Positions 9,786 through 21,400 of a stretch of 64,000 nucleotides of DNA are shown piece by piece. The notes under the pieces were generated by a model that ran no database searches, was not told where the DNA came from, and worked only from the letters and a program-made list of their open reading frames with translations. Within the stretch, counting starts at the first letter, position 1. Each line of letters starts with the position of its first letter. The stretch comes from Oasisia sp. SBJ-2009 (Eukaryota > Annelida > Polychaeta > Sabellida > Siboglinidae), in contig OZ024863.1 in the NCBI GenBank assembly GCA_964017155.1, forward strand, positions 40,529,617 through 40,593,616, written 5' to 3'. The position numbers and the translations under genes were made by a program.

Positions 9786-10118
9786 AATTGTACCAATTAT
9801 GTAGTTTTCTAGATTATTACAATTTACCCCAGTGCTGAAACATATATGTTACAATTTACCCGTAGGCTGGTAAATTATAAAACTTGTAGGACTCCTCATA
9901 TAACTCATTATATCACGTGTAATAAAAAAGACATTATCTGTGGGAAATATGTGGGGACACTTTGGCATGAAAAAAAGTTTCGATAATTTAAAAACCCATC
10001 CGCAATCCTGAAATGTGTTGTTTTTGTTACAACTAGCCCGTGTCTCACCTACGTATACGTACTATTACGTAGGTCTATATACGCATATGTTACGCACGTA
10101 AAACACACACCCCATTAA

Positions 10119-10226
10119 AGGAACGCAAAACCGAAAAGTTACATGCTATGCACGTGAAAGAGTAAATAAAAACAAACTATTTTGAACGGTAATCACATTT
10201 TTAATGTCAATGGTTTAGTAGTAAAA
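10119..10226 (+). repeat. Left terminal inverted repeat of element copy 1
   Basis: 108 bp pairing with 15028-15135. Invariant blocks include TGCACGTGAA (positions 31-40), CTGAACG/TTGAACG plus GTAATCACAT (65-80) and TAGTAAAA at the inner end. The invariant blocks are candidates for transposase binding; that is inference. Confidence 0.85.
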
Positions 10227-10283
10227 AAAATCTGAACACCTTTTCTATCAAAGTTTGTAAGTTGCGCCATTTTGACTGATGTG

Positions 10284-10291
10284 TGACGTCA
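10284..10291. promoter_or_regulatory. Full CRE palindrome inside the TIR element
   Basis: TGACGTCA lies just inside the left end, in a CpG-richer stretch (about 10260-10640) and 290 bp before the first predicted exon. It is repeated at 32993-33000 in copy 2. A promoter role is inference. Confidence 0.4.
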
Positions 10292-10573
10292 ATAATGCTC
10301 GCAGTCTGGCAATTCTGTATTTAAAAATAATCGCTAGGTGGCGCTGTGTACATCCGATTCGTGTAGGCGAACCGACCTGATTTTCGTTCAGAAATAGCTG
10401 AATTTCGATTGCAACGATAAGGGCCAACATTTTCAAGATAGAACTGAACGCGCTGGTAAACCTGGTAAAGAAGACCCGCCGGAAGCCGAAATGCAGAGGC
10501 GAGTAACAAGCCGAGGCGACATTGAGTGATCGACAAGTGGTCGAAACTCGCCGAAACTTCGAAAGGCGAATGT

Positions 10574-12713
10574 ATGCTGTTACTGTGGATACCCGTTACT
10601 GTAACTGTATTGTTAGGAGGAAGACTCAAAAATCTGTCGGTGAAGGTAAGCATTTATGTGTCTAATATGAGAAATGTTGCCCTAAATGTTCATTATGAAA
10701 TCTGGGCTGGATGTTAATTTAAGTAATTAAAATATCAACGCCAACGGAGTCGATGGTGGGTCAGTGACACTGTCACTGACAGGTATGCTGATGGCCACCT
10801 CGCATTCGGTCCCGGAATTCGGCAGTTTCTACTTAGTCACAGCCATGCCATGTATTATTCTCCAAGTCAGTAGTGTAGTGTCGGATATGTTATACACAAC
10901 TTGAAGTTACCCAATTTGAAACACATCATATCACATATGGGGTCATGGCTCTCCGATTTATCTCAGCCTGACACAGACTGACAGAGTGACAGGCTCGGTC
11001 CTTCGCCCATGTTTTCAGGAATCAATTTCCAAATTGCCCACAAATCATTGAAATGTGGAAAAAATGCAGATTAATTGTTGTTTTTTCAAATACTGGACAT
11101 TATTATATTAACAGCAGCGAATGTGGCATGTTTTTTGTATTATTGACATAGCATGACCTGTGCGACTAAAAAACAGATGTGTGTCAATATTGATTGTTCT
11201 TTTAATAGGCGTGGTATATTTAAAGCGAGGGTTTGGAGCCTAATTCTGGAGGGCTAAATAAAGAAAGAAAATCACCACCCATGTTCTTTATGAAATCAAC
11301 TTCATGCTGAATAATAAAGTTGTTTTTAGCTGAATATATGTCTCTATTAAAAATAACCATTTTGAACTGGGTAAAAGTAACACAACTAGCAGAACAAATA
11401 TTCTAAACTATAACATATGTGGATATATTTATGTATATTCTGTGGTGGTCTTAATTGCAATGTAACTTTGTTGTCGTGTCAAGGTAACCATAATAGTAGC
11501 TGTGATGTTCTATATTGTGCTAATAATATTTCTTATTCATGAAAAACTCATTTATACATCTGGTTCTGTTTCAGATGTGCTATGATATATTACAAATGGC
11601 CATGGATTTTATAGTCTGTGTTTGGAGCAGACAGTGCTTCCAAATGTTAGACAACTGTCACATATATCTGCCAACAAAGATGTAAGTATAATATTATGTT
11701 CATGTATTTATAACAACAGTGAAATGTGTTGCTCACAATTTATTGACAATGAAAATAACATTAGAGTAACCAGAACACCAAACATTTTATATAATACAAA
11801 TGACATTTCATACAATGAAAACACCACATATTATTCCATAGTAGAAATATACCCAACAAATTAGGTTTAACAGTAAATGATGTAGGATCATTCTAGAACA
11901 TTTCGAGTAGCATGGCCAGTTGTCCACTATGTGAGAATTGAAAAAAGTTCCAGTGATTTTATAAAAACAGAACATGTATTCTATTGTATTTTCTACAATG
12001 ATAATGGATTGAGTTACCTCCATTTTCATATGTCACCTGTCAACACAGTTCTTATATAGTGCAGTATCCAATCCTCAGACATGGGGTCAAATACATTTGT
12101 ATTTGAAAGTATTTAAATAGTTTTAAGTAACTGTAATTGATGTTTAGTAATTAAATGTATTTGGATTCCTCAAGAGTATTTGTATTTAAATAAATGTCAA
12201 CGTATTTGACCCCATGTCTGCTCGGCATTGTCCAAAGTGCTTTACACTTTACTCCCTGGCATACCTATTCAGTTAAACACCATCTCATGACTGTGGGAAG
12301 CATCCAGCCAAGCTGTAATTAATGAATCAAGACGGTTCGTGTTACAAATATCCACCACTGTCAATAGCCAGTTACTTGTTTACACAGCCGAGTGAATTGG
12401 AGCAATGACGGGTGAACAGACTTGCCCAAGGTTCGACACAGCAGCACATGGTTTCGTTCTCGTAGTTGAGAGTCTGAAGCCAAGTCCAAAGCTTTAAACC
12501 ACTGTGCCACTATACATAGTTGATATATTTATTTAAGCCTTATTTTATTTCAGGAGTCCAAGTCGGCCATATACAGAGAATTTTACCCGGTGGATCCATG
12601 ACAGGCTTGGTCGAAGGGTACAGAGAGTCATACCAGTGTATACCGGCCATAAGATCGAACTTCTGTGCTCTCAGCAGAGAACAAGATCTAGGATAACACT
12701 TGGCACTTGTTGA
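10574..12713 (+). CDS. Predicted three-exon gene inside TIR element copy 1
   Basis: Exons 10574-10645, 11575-11681 and 12554-12713 join in frame (phases 0 and 2) to give about 112 residues. Splice signals are strong: donors GTAAGC and GTAAGTATA, acceptors TTCTGTTTCAG and TTATTTTATTTCAG. Exon 1 starts with a hydrophobic, signal-peptide-like [16 protein letters not shown]. Exon 3 encodes [22 protein letters not shown], then YTG, and stops at 12711-12713. That order resembles the C-terminal P2X7-type intracellular domain common in invertebrate proteins (which reads roughly RW..GRLG...RRVIPSC...YTGF), but about 17 residues between VIP and YTG seem missing and the usual Cys-rich start is absent. 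It could be a captured and degraded host fragment or a non-coding transcript. Gene prediction is moderate; domain assignment is tentative. Confidence 0.4.
12076..12220. mobile_element. hAT-like MITE nested in element copy 1
   Basis: It begins CAGACATGGGGTCAAATAC and ends with the reverse complement GTATTTGACCCCATGTCTG. The 145-bp interior is AT-rich GTATTTGAAAGTATTT-type sequence. No clean 8-bp duplication is visible here. Larger and partial relatives are at 50728-51679 and 42488. Confidence 0.8.
12219..12511 (-). mobile_element. tRNA-derived SINE-like block in element copy 1
   Basis: Read on the minus strand it begins AGTGGCACAGTGGTTTAAAG, which matches a pol III box A layout. GAGAACGAAACC about 50 nt later is a degenerate box B. 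The block ends in GTAAAGCACTTTGGACAATGC, as in many LINE-tailed SINEs. It abuts the MITE at 12220. No copy outside the two TIR elements was found in this window. Confidence 0.5.
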
Positions 12714-15027
12714 CTGCTGCCCTTGCGAATTATCAGTTGATTTGTGAATAAGCAGTTGGATTGTCAATGAACAAATCAACTGACTCTTGACACCAGCAGA
12801 CCTTCTTTCATTAGCTAGGGCATATCTGAACCAAGGATTGCAATTCTGACATGGACAGTCGTTGTGGGCAGCGGCCAGAGTTCTGACAAAGATGTAATTC
12901 ACCATTCACTCATTCTTCCCACCACAGTGTGGTGGATCTGCAGGTAAACATACAGCTGTAGTGTCTTCTGCAGCTCCAATTACTTGCGTCTTGACCAGAA
13001 AACAGCCATGTTGTCAAGGTTCGCTAGGACGTGGCCGGACGTTCTTGCTAGAGCCATGGTTCCATCCTATAAATAAACAGGACATGCTGTATTGCTAAAT
13101 ATTTGTGTCATGTTGTATCTTATATACAGTGGCTTGTTATCAAGTGTGGTTGTCTTTAATAAAAAAAAAATTTATAATGACATTTAAGTGCTTCAGATTC
13201 TATTATCCAATAAACACAAACGTTGGCACCTCAAAATATCAATCGAACAGGAATATCTATGACAATGTATATTTTAACTGGCAAAATGTCATATTGACAC
13301 ATCACGCCAATGTGCATGGTGGATCATCTGACTTACTTGCTAAACTATTGGATTAAATTATTATTGAATTAGGTTAGTGATTTGCACTCTTATTGTGGGG
13401 AAGAAACTGGTACCAAATGTTTACCGACTGATCTTGTGGGATATCTACAAATCCTCGTTGACTCGTTCCATCTAGTATATTATGCTAGTCTGTTATTGGG
13501 GTGTGTTAATGTTTCTTCTTGTTTGCTGAGTGTGTCCCAATATTTCAAGAAACTCTACCTACCAATAAAGGCAATATTGCAAATTTGCAAAGTAATTTTT
13601 ACAGTACATAAGTTATGTCTCATCATAGCTAATTATTCATCCTTTACTGTAAGCCTGTAACATGTCCTAGTATCAATGTATTAGTATCTGAACTGACACA
13701 GCACACAGAATTTGTAATTGTGTGTCTCGCTGAACGAATAACATGATTGAAAACAACATTCGCAATGCCAGTTTGTGATGTTTGAATAATATATTTACTG
13801 AAAAATATTGCAGGCATGCTGGCACATTCACAGTGGTCAACCTGAAAATAGGAACTGCGTAACTATGAAAGGCAGTATTTTTGAAAACTTATTTAGTGAA
13901 TATTGTAAAACCTTAATTTATTCTTTAGACCTATTTATTTTAATGTTTTAAAGTATTTATTAAAATAATTTATTAAAGTAATTTTTAAGTTTATTCAAAT
14001 AATCAAAGAAAATATGTTTTAATGTCTTAACATATTTAATTTACCTTTATAGATACATTTCAAATAAATTATTCTCTACTTTTTAAATTAATTTTTTATT
14101 TATGCTAATGTTTTAAATTATATATTATTTCAATCTATTTTAACAAATATATTTTGCATGTTTTATGTACCTATTTCAATCTGTATTGATTGCCCAGAGA
14201 ATGAAATAAACCAACCAAAATCTAGGTGCTATATTATCGTTCATGCGAATTGATGGGGACATCTATGATCTGGCTTGCATTCAGCTGTGTTTTAATGTTA
14301 CGGTCATGTTTAACACATGTAGCTTTACCTTATTTATATGCCTCTGTTCATGCAAACGTGATACCATTCAATGTAGGATAAAATAAAACTAATAATAATG
14401 AATAACAATATCGAACGGTTTAACTCGCTTGGACTTGGTCCTAGACCTAGTTAGCGGCTCCATGATCCCATGTCATGTACATACCTTCTAGAACGTTAAC
14501 TGTGGTGGATGTTTATAAAATATATCAGTATGTACATAAGTCATAACGACAGACATCGCAATGTGTCTAATGGTACAAGATTTAAATAATTTAGACACAG
14601 AAGACTTAATATTTACTAACCTTCTTGCGCGCGCTGACTTGGCTACGGCGATGGAAGGTTTCGACCGGTAACCCGTTTCAACGACTATCGTTGGTGATTA
14701 AATATCGCGCCAATATCGTTTGCACAGCTCTAAATTTCAAAACTCGACGTCGCCAACGTTTCTGCGGATCTTGACCCACTATATACGATGAGAAACATCC
14801 CATTCGAAGCAAGGTTCTTCGAACGGATGTTCTTCTTCGAAGTTCGGGTATCTGACAACATTGTGTTTACAACGGCGATAAGCATTATTATGCGTCATCG
14901 GACACGTGACTTTAAGGCCGGTTCTGCGTGCTGAATGGTTATACAACAGGAAGAGGCGGACCGGGGCGCGTTAATGGCCGCCTCTACGGAGCCGAGGATT
15001 TCAGTGAAATTATCCACTTTGAAATTA

Positions 15028-15135
15028 TTTTACTAATAAACCACTGTCGTTAAAAATGTGATTACCGTTCAGAATGGTTGCTTTGTATTAGCTCTTTCAC
15101 GTGCATATCACGTAATATTTCCCTTTTGGCTTCCT
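15028..15135 (-). repeat. Right terminal inverted repeat of element copy 1
   Basis: Reverse-complement partner of 10119-10226, differing at about 19 of 108 positions. The same difference pattern is seen in copy 2, so the asymmetry predates the duplication of the element. Confidence 0.85.
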
Positions 15136-15139
15136 TTAA

Positions 15140-15478
15140 ATATCACAATCTCAAAGTAACTCGGTGTATTTAAATGTAGAAAAATTGGGTTGTTTAAAAA
15201 CACTAGTATCAGAAACAAATAATTGTGCAACAACCGTTATCATAAACGATCGGCGAGGAACGCAAATGACCATTTGCCCCTCATTTCATGTGTAGAACGT
15301 AAACGTTGGCGTTGGAATAACTAGATCGCAAGTTGTGTGTGACGTGTTTGGGAAATCCCTTTTAAGCGGCATTCCCTGCCTCGTTCCTATTAACCAATCA
15401 CACGTTGCCAGTTTTGAGGGCAAGTCCGAAATGGAGATCTTTGTTTTTTGCTGGTTTACATCACTGTTTCATAATAAT
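15140..15478 (+). promoter_or_regulatory. PRKCSH proximal promoter/5' UTR with UPR-like elements
   Basis: The 340 bp between the TIR element and the start codon contain TGACGTG at 15340-15346, matching the core of the unfolded-protein response element bound by XBP1/ATF6, and a CCAAT box at 15394-15398 followed by CACACG. They do not match the full ERSE spacing (CCAAT-N9-CCACG). ER-stress control would suit an ER lumen glucosidase subunit, but this is inference from motifs alone. Confidence 0.4.
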
Positions 15479-18400
15479 ATGGCAATAAAGAAATCGTTTA
15501 CTTTCGTGATATGTAGTATACTTATATTTGGTGTGACGGGGAGAATTGAAAGGCCTAGGGGCGTAGCAATATCGAGTAAGTATAGTGATTGCTCGGCACT
15601 AGAGGCACTCACGTTGCAAATGTTTGCGTGTGCGTCAAAAATACCCAATTATCGTCTATTTAATGCTGTGTTTTGTTGATAATTTTGATGTTCTGTCTCT
15701 TCTTTTAGTTAATTGCCGTTTGGATACGTAACTTATTTTCACTGTCATTAAATATGTTTAAAATGGAAGTCAGTCTATAGTTATAAAACAGTCGAAATTG
15801 TCTATTGAATGTTGAATTGAGTATCTGACACGTTGACGTTGGCCGTTGCAGTGTACATCCATTTACGTAGTGACTCACTGAATGTGATCGATTCAGACAT
15901 AGAAATCAATATCATAATATAAATGATTGTTTAAATAACGTATAATTTACATAGTGAAAACAAAAAACCGATAAGCCAAGCAGCTGCTTTAATTGACATT
16001 GCTTTGATCCAACGATTAACATTTTGCAACACGCCTTGGCACAGTCACACTCACAGGCTCACTCACGCTCAGTCAGTGTCACAGTGATTAGGCAATGGCA
16101 GTTTTACTTTTACTCGGCCTACGCCTAGCAGAATATCAGGCCAATGATGTTGGTTGCTGTATGAGTATTGTGCATAGCCTTGAATTGTGAGGCATCCTTT
16201 GCTTTAACTGATGAAGCTTCTAGAAGGTTCCACACAGTTACTAATGATGTTATTGTTCATAAGGTTAAGCTTTAAGGTTACTATCAGTAACTCATTATCA
16301 TGCTTTATTATAATAAGTCATTGTGTTACTATCAGATGCACAGCAAAATAATAATGTAGTTTTTTGTTCAATTGTATAACTAAAATATACGTCATATGAT
16401 AATTGACAGTCACATATTTTAGAACTCAGTTACTGCTACTTACACAGCTCATTTGGCAATTTCAGATCTACTCCTTTTACGTTCAGTTATGTAGTGTGTG
16501 AATAGTTTAAGTTATGTTCACAATATTTCTAATAAAAGAATACATTCTACATTTCACTGCTAGTACATGTAACAAACTGTTTACTTAATACAGTACTTCA
16601 AGTATATTTTGTGAAATATACTTGTAATTAAGTACATTCTTCTTCATTCTCATGTGGTTTCCTCTGTGTAGAGGAATATTCCAGTTTGCCCATGTGCAAT
16701 TTAAAATAATTAATAAAAACTGTTTGTTTGGTAATAGTTTTCTTTAGATTGTAAACTTGTGACAAATGACATGCTGCTTGTTGAGAAATATTCTTCATAG
16801 CTCATTTAAGTTATAATGTGCAGTATGTGATGTGAAGCAGATTTTGCATCCAGGAATTCTTTGACTGAATTCCCTTTATAATAACATATACCATTTGAAT
16901 AGTTTGTGTGAGGAATTCAACAGAACTATGTAAAGAGTGTAAATGTTCCAACATGTCATTGACTCAGAGTTGTTTTAGTTTTTGCAAAATATGTTTTCTG
17001 TGTGACTAGCAAAATCCAGGAGATGGTGTTCTAAGTACCTTTAATTGGAAATGATGAGATGATCCGTTAAAAAAAATATTGCCCTAAATAGGAATAAACT
17101 GATTGTAAGGTTTATGTTGAATCTACAACATGTCCTACAAGAGAAACACAAATCAACCTAAACCTGTGCAAATGTTTTTCCTGTTATACAGAAGCATCGT
17201 CTTACCTGCCAGACAGACCATTTGTATGTTTTGATGGGTCGGCGACTGTCTCTTTTGACAAAGTCAACGATGACTACTGTGATTGCACAGATGCTTCCGA
17301 TGAACCAGGTATGTTCCTATGTCTTGTCAGAATTAACACATAGGGATTGTCTCAGAGTGTTGATGCAAAATAAAAAAAATTGGGGAGAGGGGGTAGGGTT
17401 AATATATTGATATCAATGTATCAATGTTTATCAACTTTCATCTGAGAGGTGGGTGGGGGGCTAAGGTAAGATGAAAATAATTTTGTCTGAGATGATCCTT
17501 TAGGTATATGCTGAAGTGAAGAGCTCTTCACTTCAGTATACACGTAATATTTGGAATTTATGTCTAACAAGGCTACAGCCTAGGCCCCAGATGGTAGGTG
17601 GATAAGGAAACATTTGCCTACCTAGAGTGCAACATGATAGTAATTACACTGTTATTACAGTGCTATTTTTTGTCTTCCAGGAACATCAGCCTGCCCCAAT
17701 GGTTCGTTCCACTGTACAAATGCAGGTCATAGACCCCAATACATTCCTTCATCACGGGTCAATGATGGAATATGTGGTAAGTTCTTGGTAATTACCTCTA
17801 ACTAACAGACTGCATTTTTTTAATCAGTTAAGTGAAGTATTTATAACTTCACTTGTTTCATTTGGTAACATAAAATTACAGTAGTTACCTTTTATTGTAA
17901 AATAGAAATATATTTTGTATATATTTGTTATATAAGTTTCTTTGTTAATATCAACTAGTAGTGCTCTGTGATTTGCTGTTTTAGGTGACGACTTAATAGC
18001 AGGAGAAGAAATGTATATGAATTGTTAGAAAACTAACAGTAACAATGACTGAACAGATATACAGACTCTGGAATCCTACAGTATGATAGTAAATGTGTGA
18101 GAAAATATGTATCTAAGTGTGTGTATGCATGTGTGTGTGCATGGTGTGTTCATAGATGTGGTGATTGTTGCAGATTGTTGTGATGGCACAGATGAATATG
18201 ACACCGATGCTCAGTGTACAAATTACTGCAAGTAAGTATACGACTATACGTACATATGACAGTTTTGTTCAGCCTCATTAACTTGCTCCCTCCTGTTGTT
18301 GCTGAAAAACCAGTCGAACAGCGCACACCATGCCATGTACTGTCTGGGGTAGCTGAAATCTTCTGAATGAACTTCCATGCATATGTGCAAATGTATCTGC

Positions 18401-21400
18401 TATGTGTACACAGGTCTATGTGTGATGAGCTATTGTGTACAAGTGTATGGTGTGTACCATGTCCACAGACGTGAGCACAGTTGAGTGTGTGCTAGCTCTT
18501 TCTTTGTCTCAGGAGTGTGATTGACTGCACTCCCAAAAGAGATCTCAGGAGAGTGATTGGGCATTGGCTTTGCAGTAATTACCACATCGCCCGTTAGTTT
18601 GAATCTTTGTAAGCAAATTAGTAAGTAGTTTGTTTATCCATCTGGATAGTATTAGCTGCTATATCATTGTCGGTATGTCAAGTGCTGCAGTATGTTGGTG
18701 TTGGAATGTCTCTTCGACGGACACTACAGCTGATACAGCAGTTACTTTTGTGGATGACCACAATGACTTAATTCGTTTCTCTGGACAATCACTGCAAATG
18801 TCACTTTTAGTAAACTTTTCTTCTTGGTTTCCTACTATAGTCAATATATGTTGTGCAGTTCTTGAAGATTTTAATAAAATGTTTTGATAGCATCGAGCAG
18901 GAGAGTGAATCACAGAGATTTCATGAGAGTGATCATTCTCCTGTTTATCTAAAAAGGAAGGATTGTACATCGAAGTGTACTTGTGTGTGATGTATGTGAT
19001 GCATGCTTTATACACCTGTGTGCCAGTCACATGACATGGGATCGTGTGGTTTTCCCAGAGAGTTAGGGAAGAAGGCGCGGGAGGAGGCGGAGAGACAGCG
19101 TCAGTTGTTGCAGGAGGGCCGCAAGGTGTACCTGGACTACGCAGTGCGAGGCAAGGAGTCGGTCAAGGAGAAACAGGTGGGCTGACGTGTCACCTCAAGG
19201 TGTCACACCTGTACTTAATGTGTGCCCACGGCTTTATGGCCTTGTCTACAGGTGTGAAAGGGATCAGGTGGCACAGCGAGTTACTGGTGGTTCGGTAGTT
19301 TGTTGTAGTTTCTGTCCATTCCCACCCACAGGGGATAGTGATATGGCTTTGGCATGTTACATATACTTCTTTGCATGTACATGCATGTAGCACACATGCT
19401 AATGTGCTGTAATAGAAACGTTATCATTGTGTGGGAGAAAGGAGTGTGTGCGTGCGTGCGTGTGTGTGTGTTTGTGTGTTTGTGATTATAATTTAAGGAG
19501 ATACAATTTGACAGTGGGAAATATGTAGTCTGTATATTGATAGCACATTGTAACAGTTTTCACATTGCAATAAACAATAGCCATATTGTTGGTTGTTAAT
19601 GTTATTGTATCCCTCTATAAAGTAAACCAGGATTAGCAAACTAGTAACCCAGTAATAGATATCTCGGTGATAACTATTAACATGTGGGTTAATGTATTGT
19701 AATGTAGAAAGTTACGGCTCTGTTCACAATCATAGGAGGAAGTCTGTGATGGCTAGTGACACGTTACACATTCAATTGGAGATACTAGTAATGCGTTCTG
19801 TTAGAGCACCTAGTGATGTGTTCCACTGGTGACTTGTTCATTTGGAGCAACTATTAACATGTTCCACTAGCGATGTATTCAGATGGAACCACTAGTGATA
19901 TGTTCCACTAGTGACATGTTCAGTTGGAACCACTAGTGTCATGTTCTCTTGGATCCACTAGTGACATGTTCTCTTGGATCTACTAGTGACATGTTCTCTT
20001 GGATCCACTAGTGTCATGTTCTCTTGGATCCACTAGTGACATGTTCTCTTGGATCTACTAGTGACATGTTCTCTTGGATCCACTAGTGTCATGTTCTCTT
20101 GGATCCACTAGTGACATGTTCTCTTGGATCTACTAGTGACATGTTCTCTTGGATCCACTAGTGACATGTTCTCTTGGATCCACTAGTGTCATGTTCTCTT
20201 GGATCCACTAGTGACATGTTCTCTTGGATCCACTAGTGACATGTTCTGTTGTTGTAGGAGAGACTGGAGCAGTTGCAGGCCGAGAAGGATGAAGCAGAAA
20301 GGAAGAAGAACGAGTTGGAAGGTCAGTCATAACACATTAGTGTCAATCAATGCAACAACCCAGGCTACAGCAGTGTAGTTGTTGAATTATTAATGACCAT
20401 TTATTTCACTGAGATAATGAGTTGACAGGGAAAATCAATTATTAACCAGCTGTTGTTAAATGTGAAACTGTTGTTAGGACCTCTACTATTGTACCACAGG
20501 AGACACCATTTCCGTGGCAGACTGGTGGAAGTGTCCTGATGCCATGTCCTCGAGTTGTTATATTTCAGGACACATGAACACCTTGGAGAAAATAAATGTT
20601 TTAAGCCAAAATTGGACAAAGGAAGTAAGGATATTATTACTGAAAGAGCCCACCCCGTCATGTCTCGTATAACTGCAACAGAATGTTTCACACATGATGT
20701 GTAGTTGCTGTGTGGGTCAGATTTCAGTTCGGGTAAACAAACAAGTCTTACACTGAAGCCGTTTATGTTAAATTATCAAAACATTTTCCGGGCACTTGGT
20801 TGGGAAATGCAAAATGTTAACCTTTTTTACAAAGTATACGTAAACTTGTGATATTTTGTGTAATTACACATTTAGTTAATGAGTAAACACATCAACAAAT
20901 GATATTTCCACCAACTAGTTCATATGAGAGGACAGTGATTTGACACAGTGATGTGTTTATTTTATCTTTTTATGTTGGTTTGGGAGCATCTGTTAGAAAG
21001 ACAAGAATAAGTTGCAGAACTTTGTAAACATTAGTAGCAAAATAACCGGCTTCAGACAATCCTCTCTCACTGCTTTGTATGAAAAGCAGGTACTGTGTAA
21101 AGCCAATAAAGTAATTAACAACAATACACCTATTCTATATAACGAGTACGTCCTTCTGTCCTCGTCCAGAAGGTTCAGAACCGCCACATCTAAAACATAT
21201 AGGAAGCGTGATTCATTGATTCTGTACGACTCCTCAACGACAAGCATCTTTGACGTTATGTGTGTATGTTGTATTTTGTTTCTTTTATTTTTGTATTTGT
21301 GAAAGGACGACCACAATTACAATTATAACTATAATTTTTAATTATATTATAGATTAGTCTTGTGTTTTATTATGATTAATATTTACATACTGTTTTAATA

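Larger units (their letters stand above)
10115..15139 (+). mobile_element. 5,017-bp TIR element, copy 1 (TTAA-flanked), upstream of PRKCSH
   Basis: The element body is 10119-15135. It is flanked by TTAA at 10115-10118 and 15136-15139. The left end begins AGGAACGCAAAACCGAAAAG and the right end, reversed, begins AGGAAGCCAAAAGGGAAATA. Aligned by eye without gaps, the ends form a 108-bp terminal inverted repeat with about 82% identity. A TTAA duplication is the hallmark of piggyBac and Kolobok transposons. No DDE/D transposase frame is present, so this is non-autonomous. It holds a three-exon ORF (10574-12713), a SINE-like block (12219-12511) and a hAT MITE (12076-12220). Copy 2 is at 28149-33165 in opposite orientation with the same length. 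The right end lies 295 bp upstream of ATG 15431 and 343 bp upstream of ATG 15479. Confidence 0.9.

Noticed and set aside
10808..10825. GAATTCGGCA motif as cDNA-library adaptor contamination
   Set aside because: It is present in both TIR element copies and does not continue as the adaptor; coincidence.
12540..12905. 121-codon minus ORF with CPCQNC as a zinc-finger or transposase gene
   Set aside because: No conserved DDE/D or other transposase motif; it lies antisense to the better supported exon 3 of the element gene.
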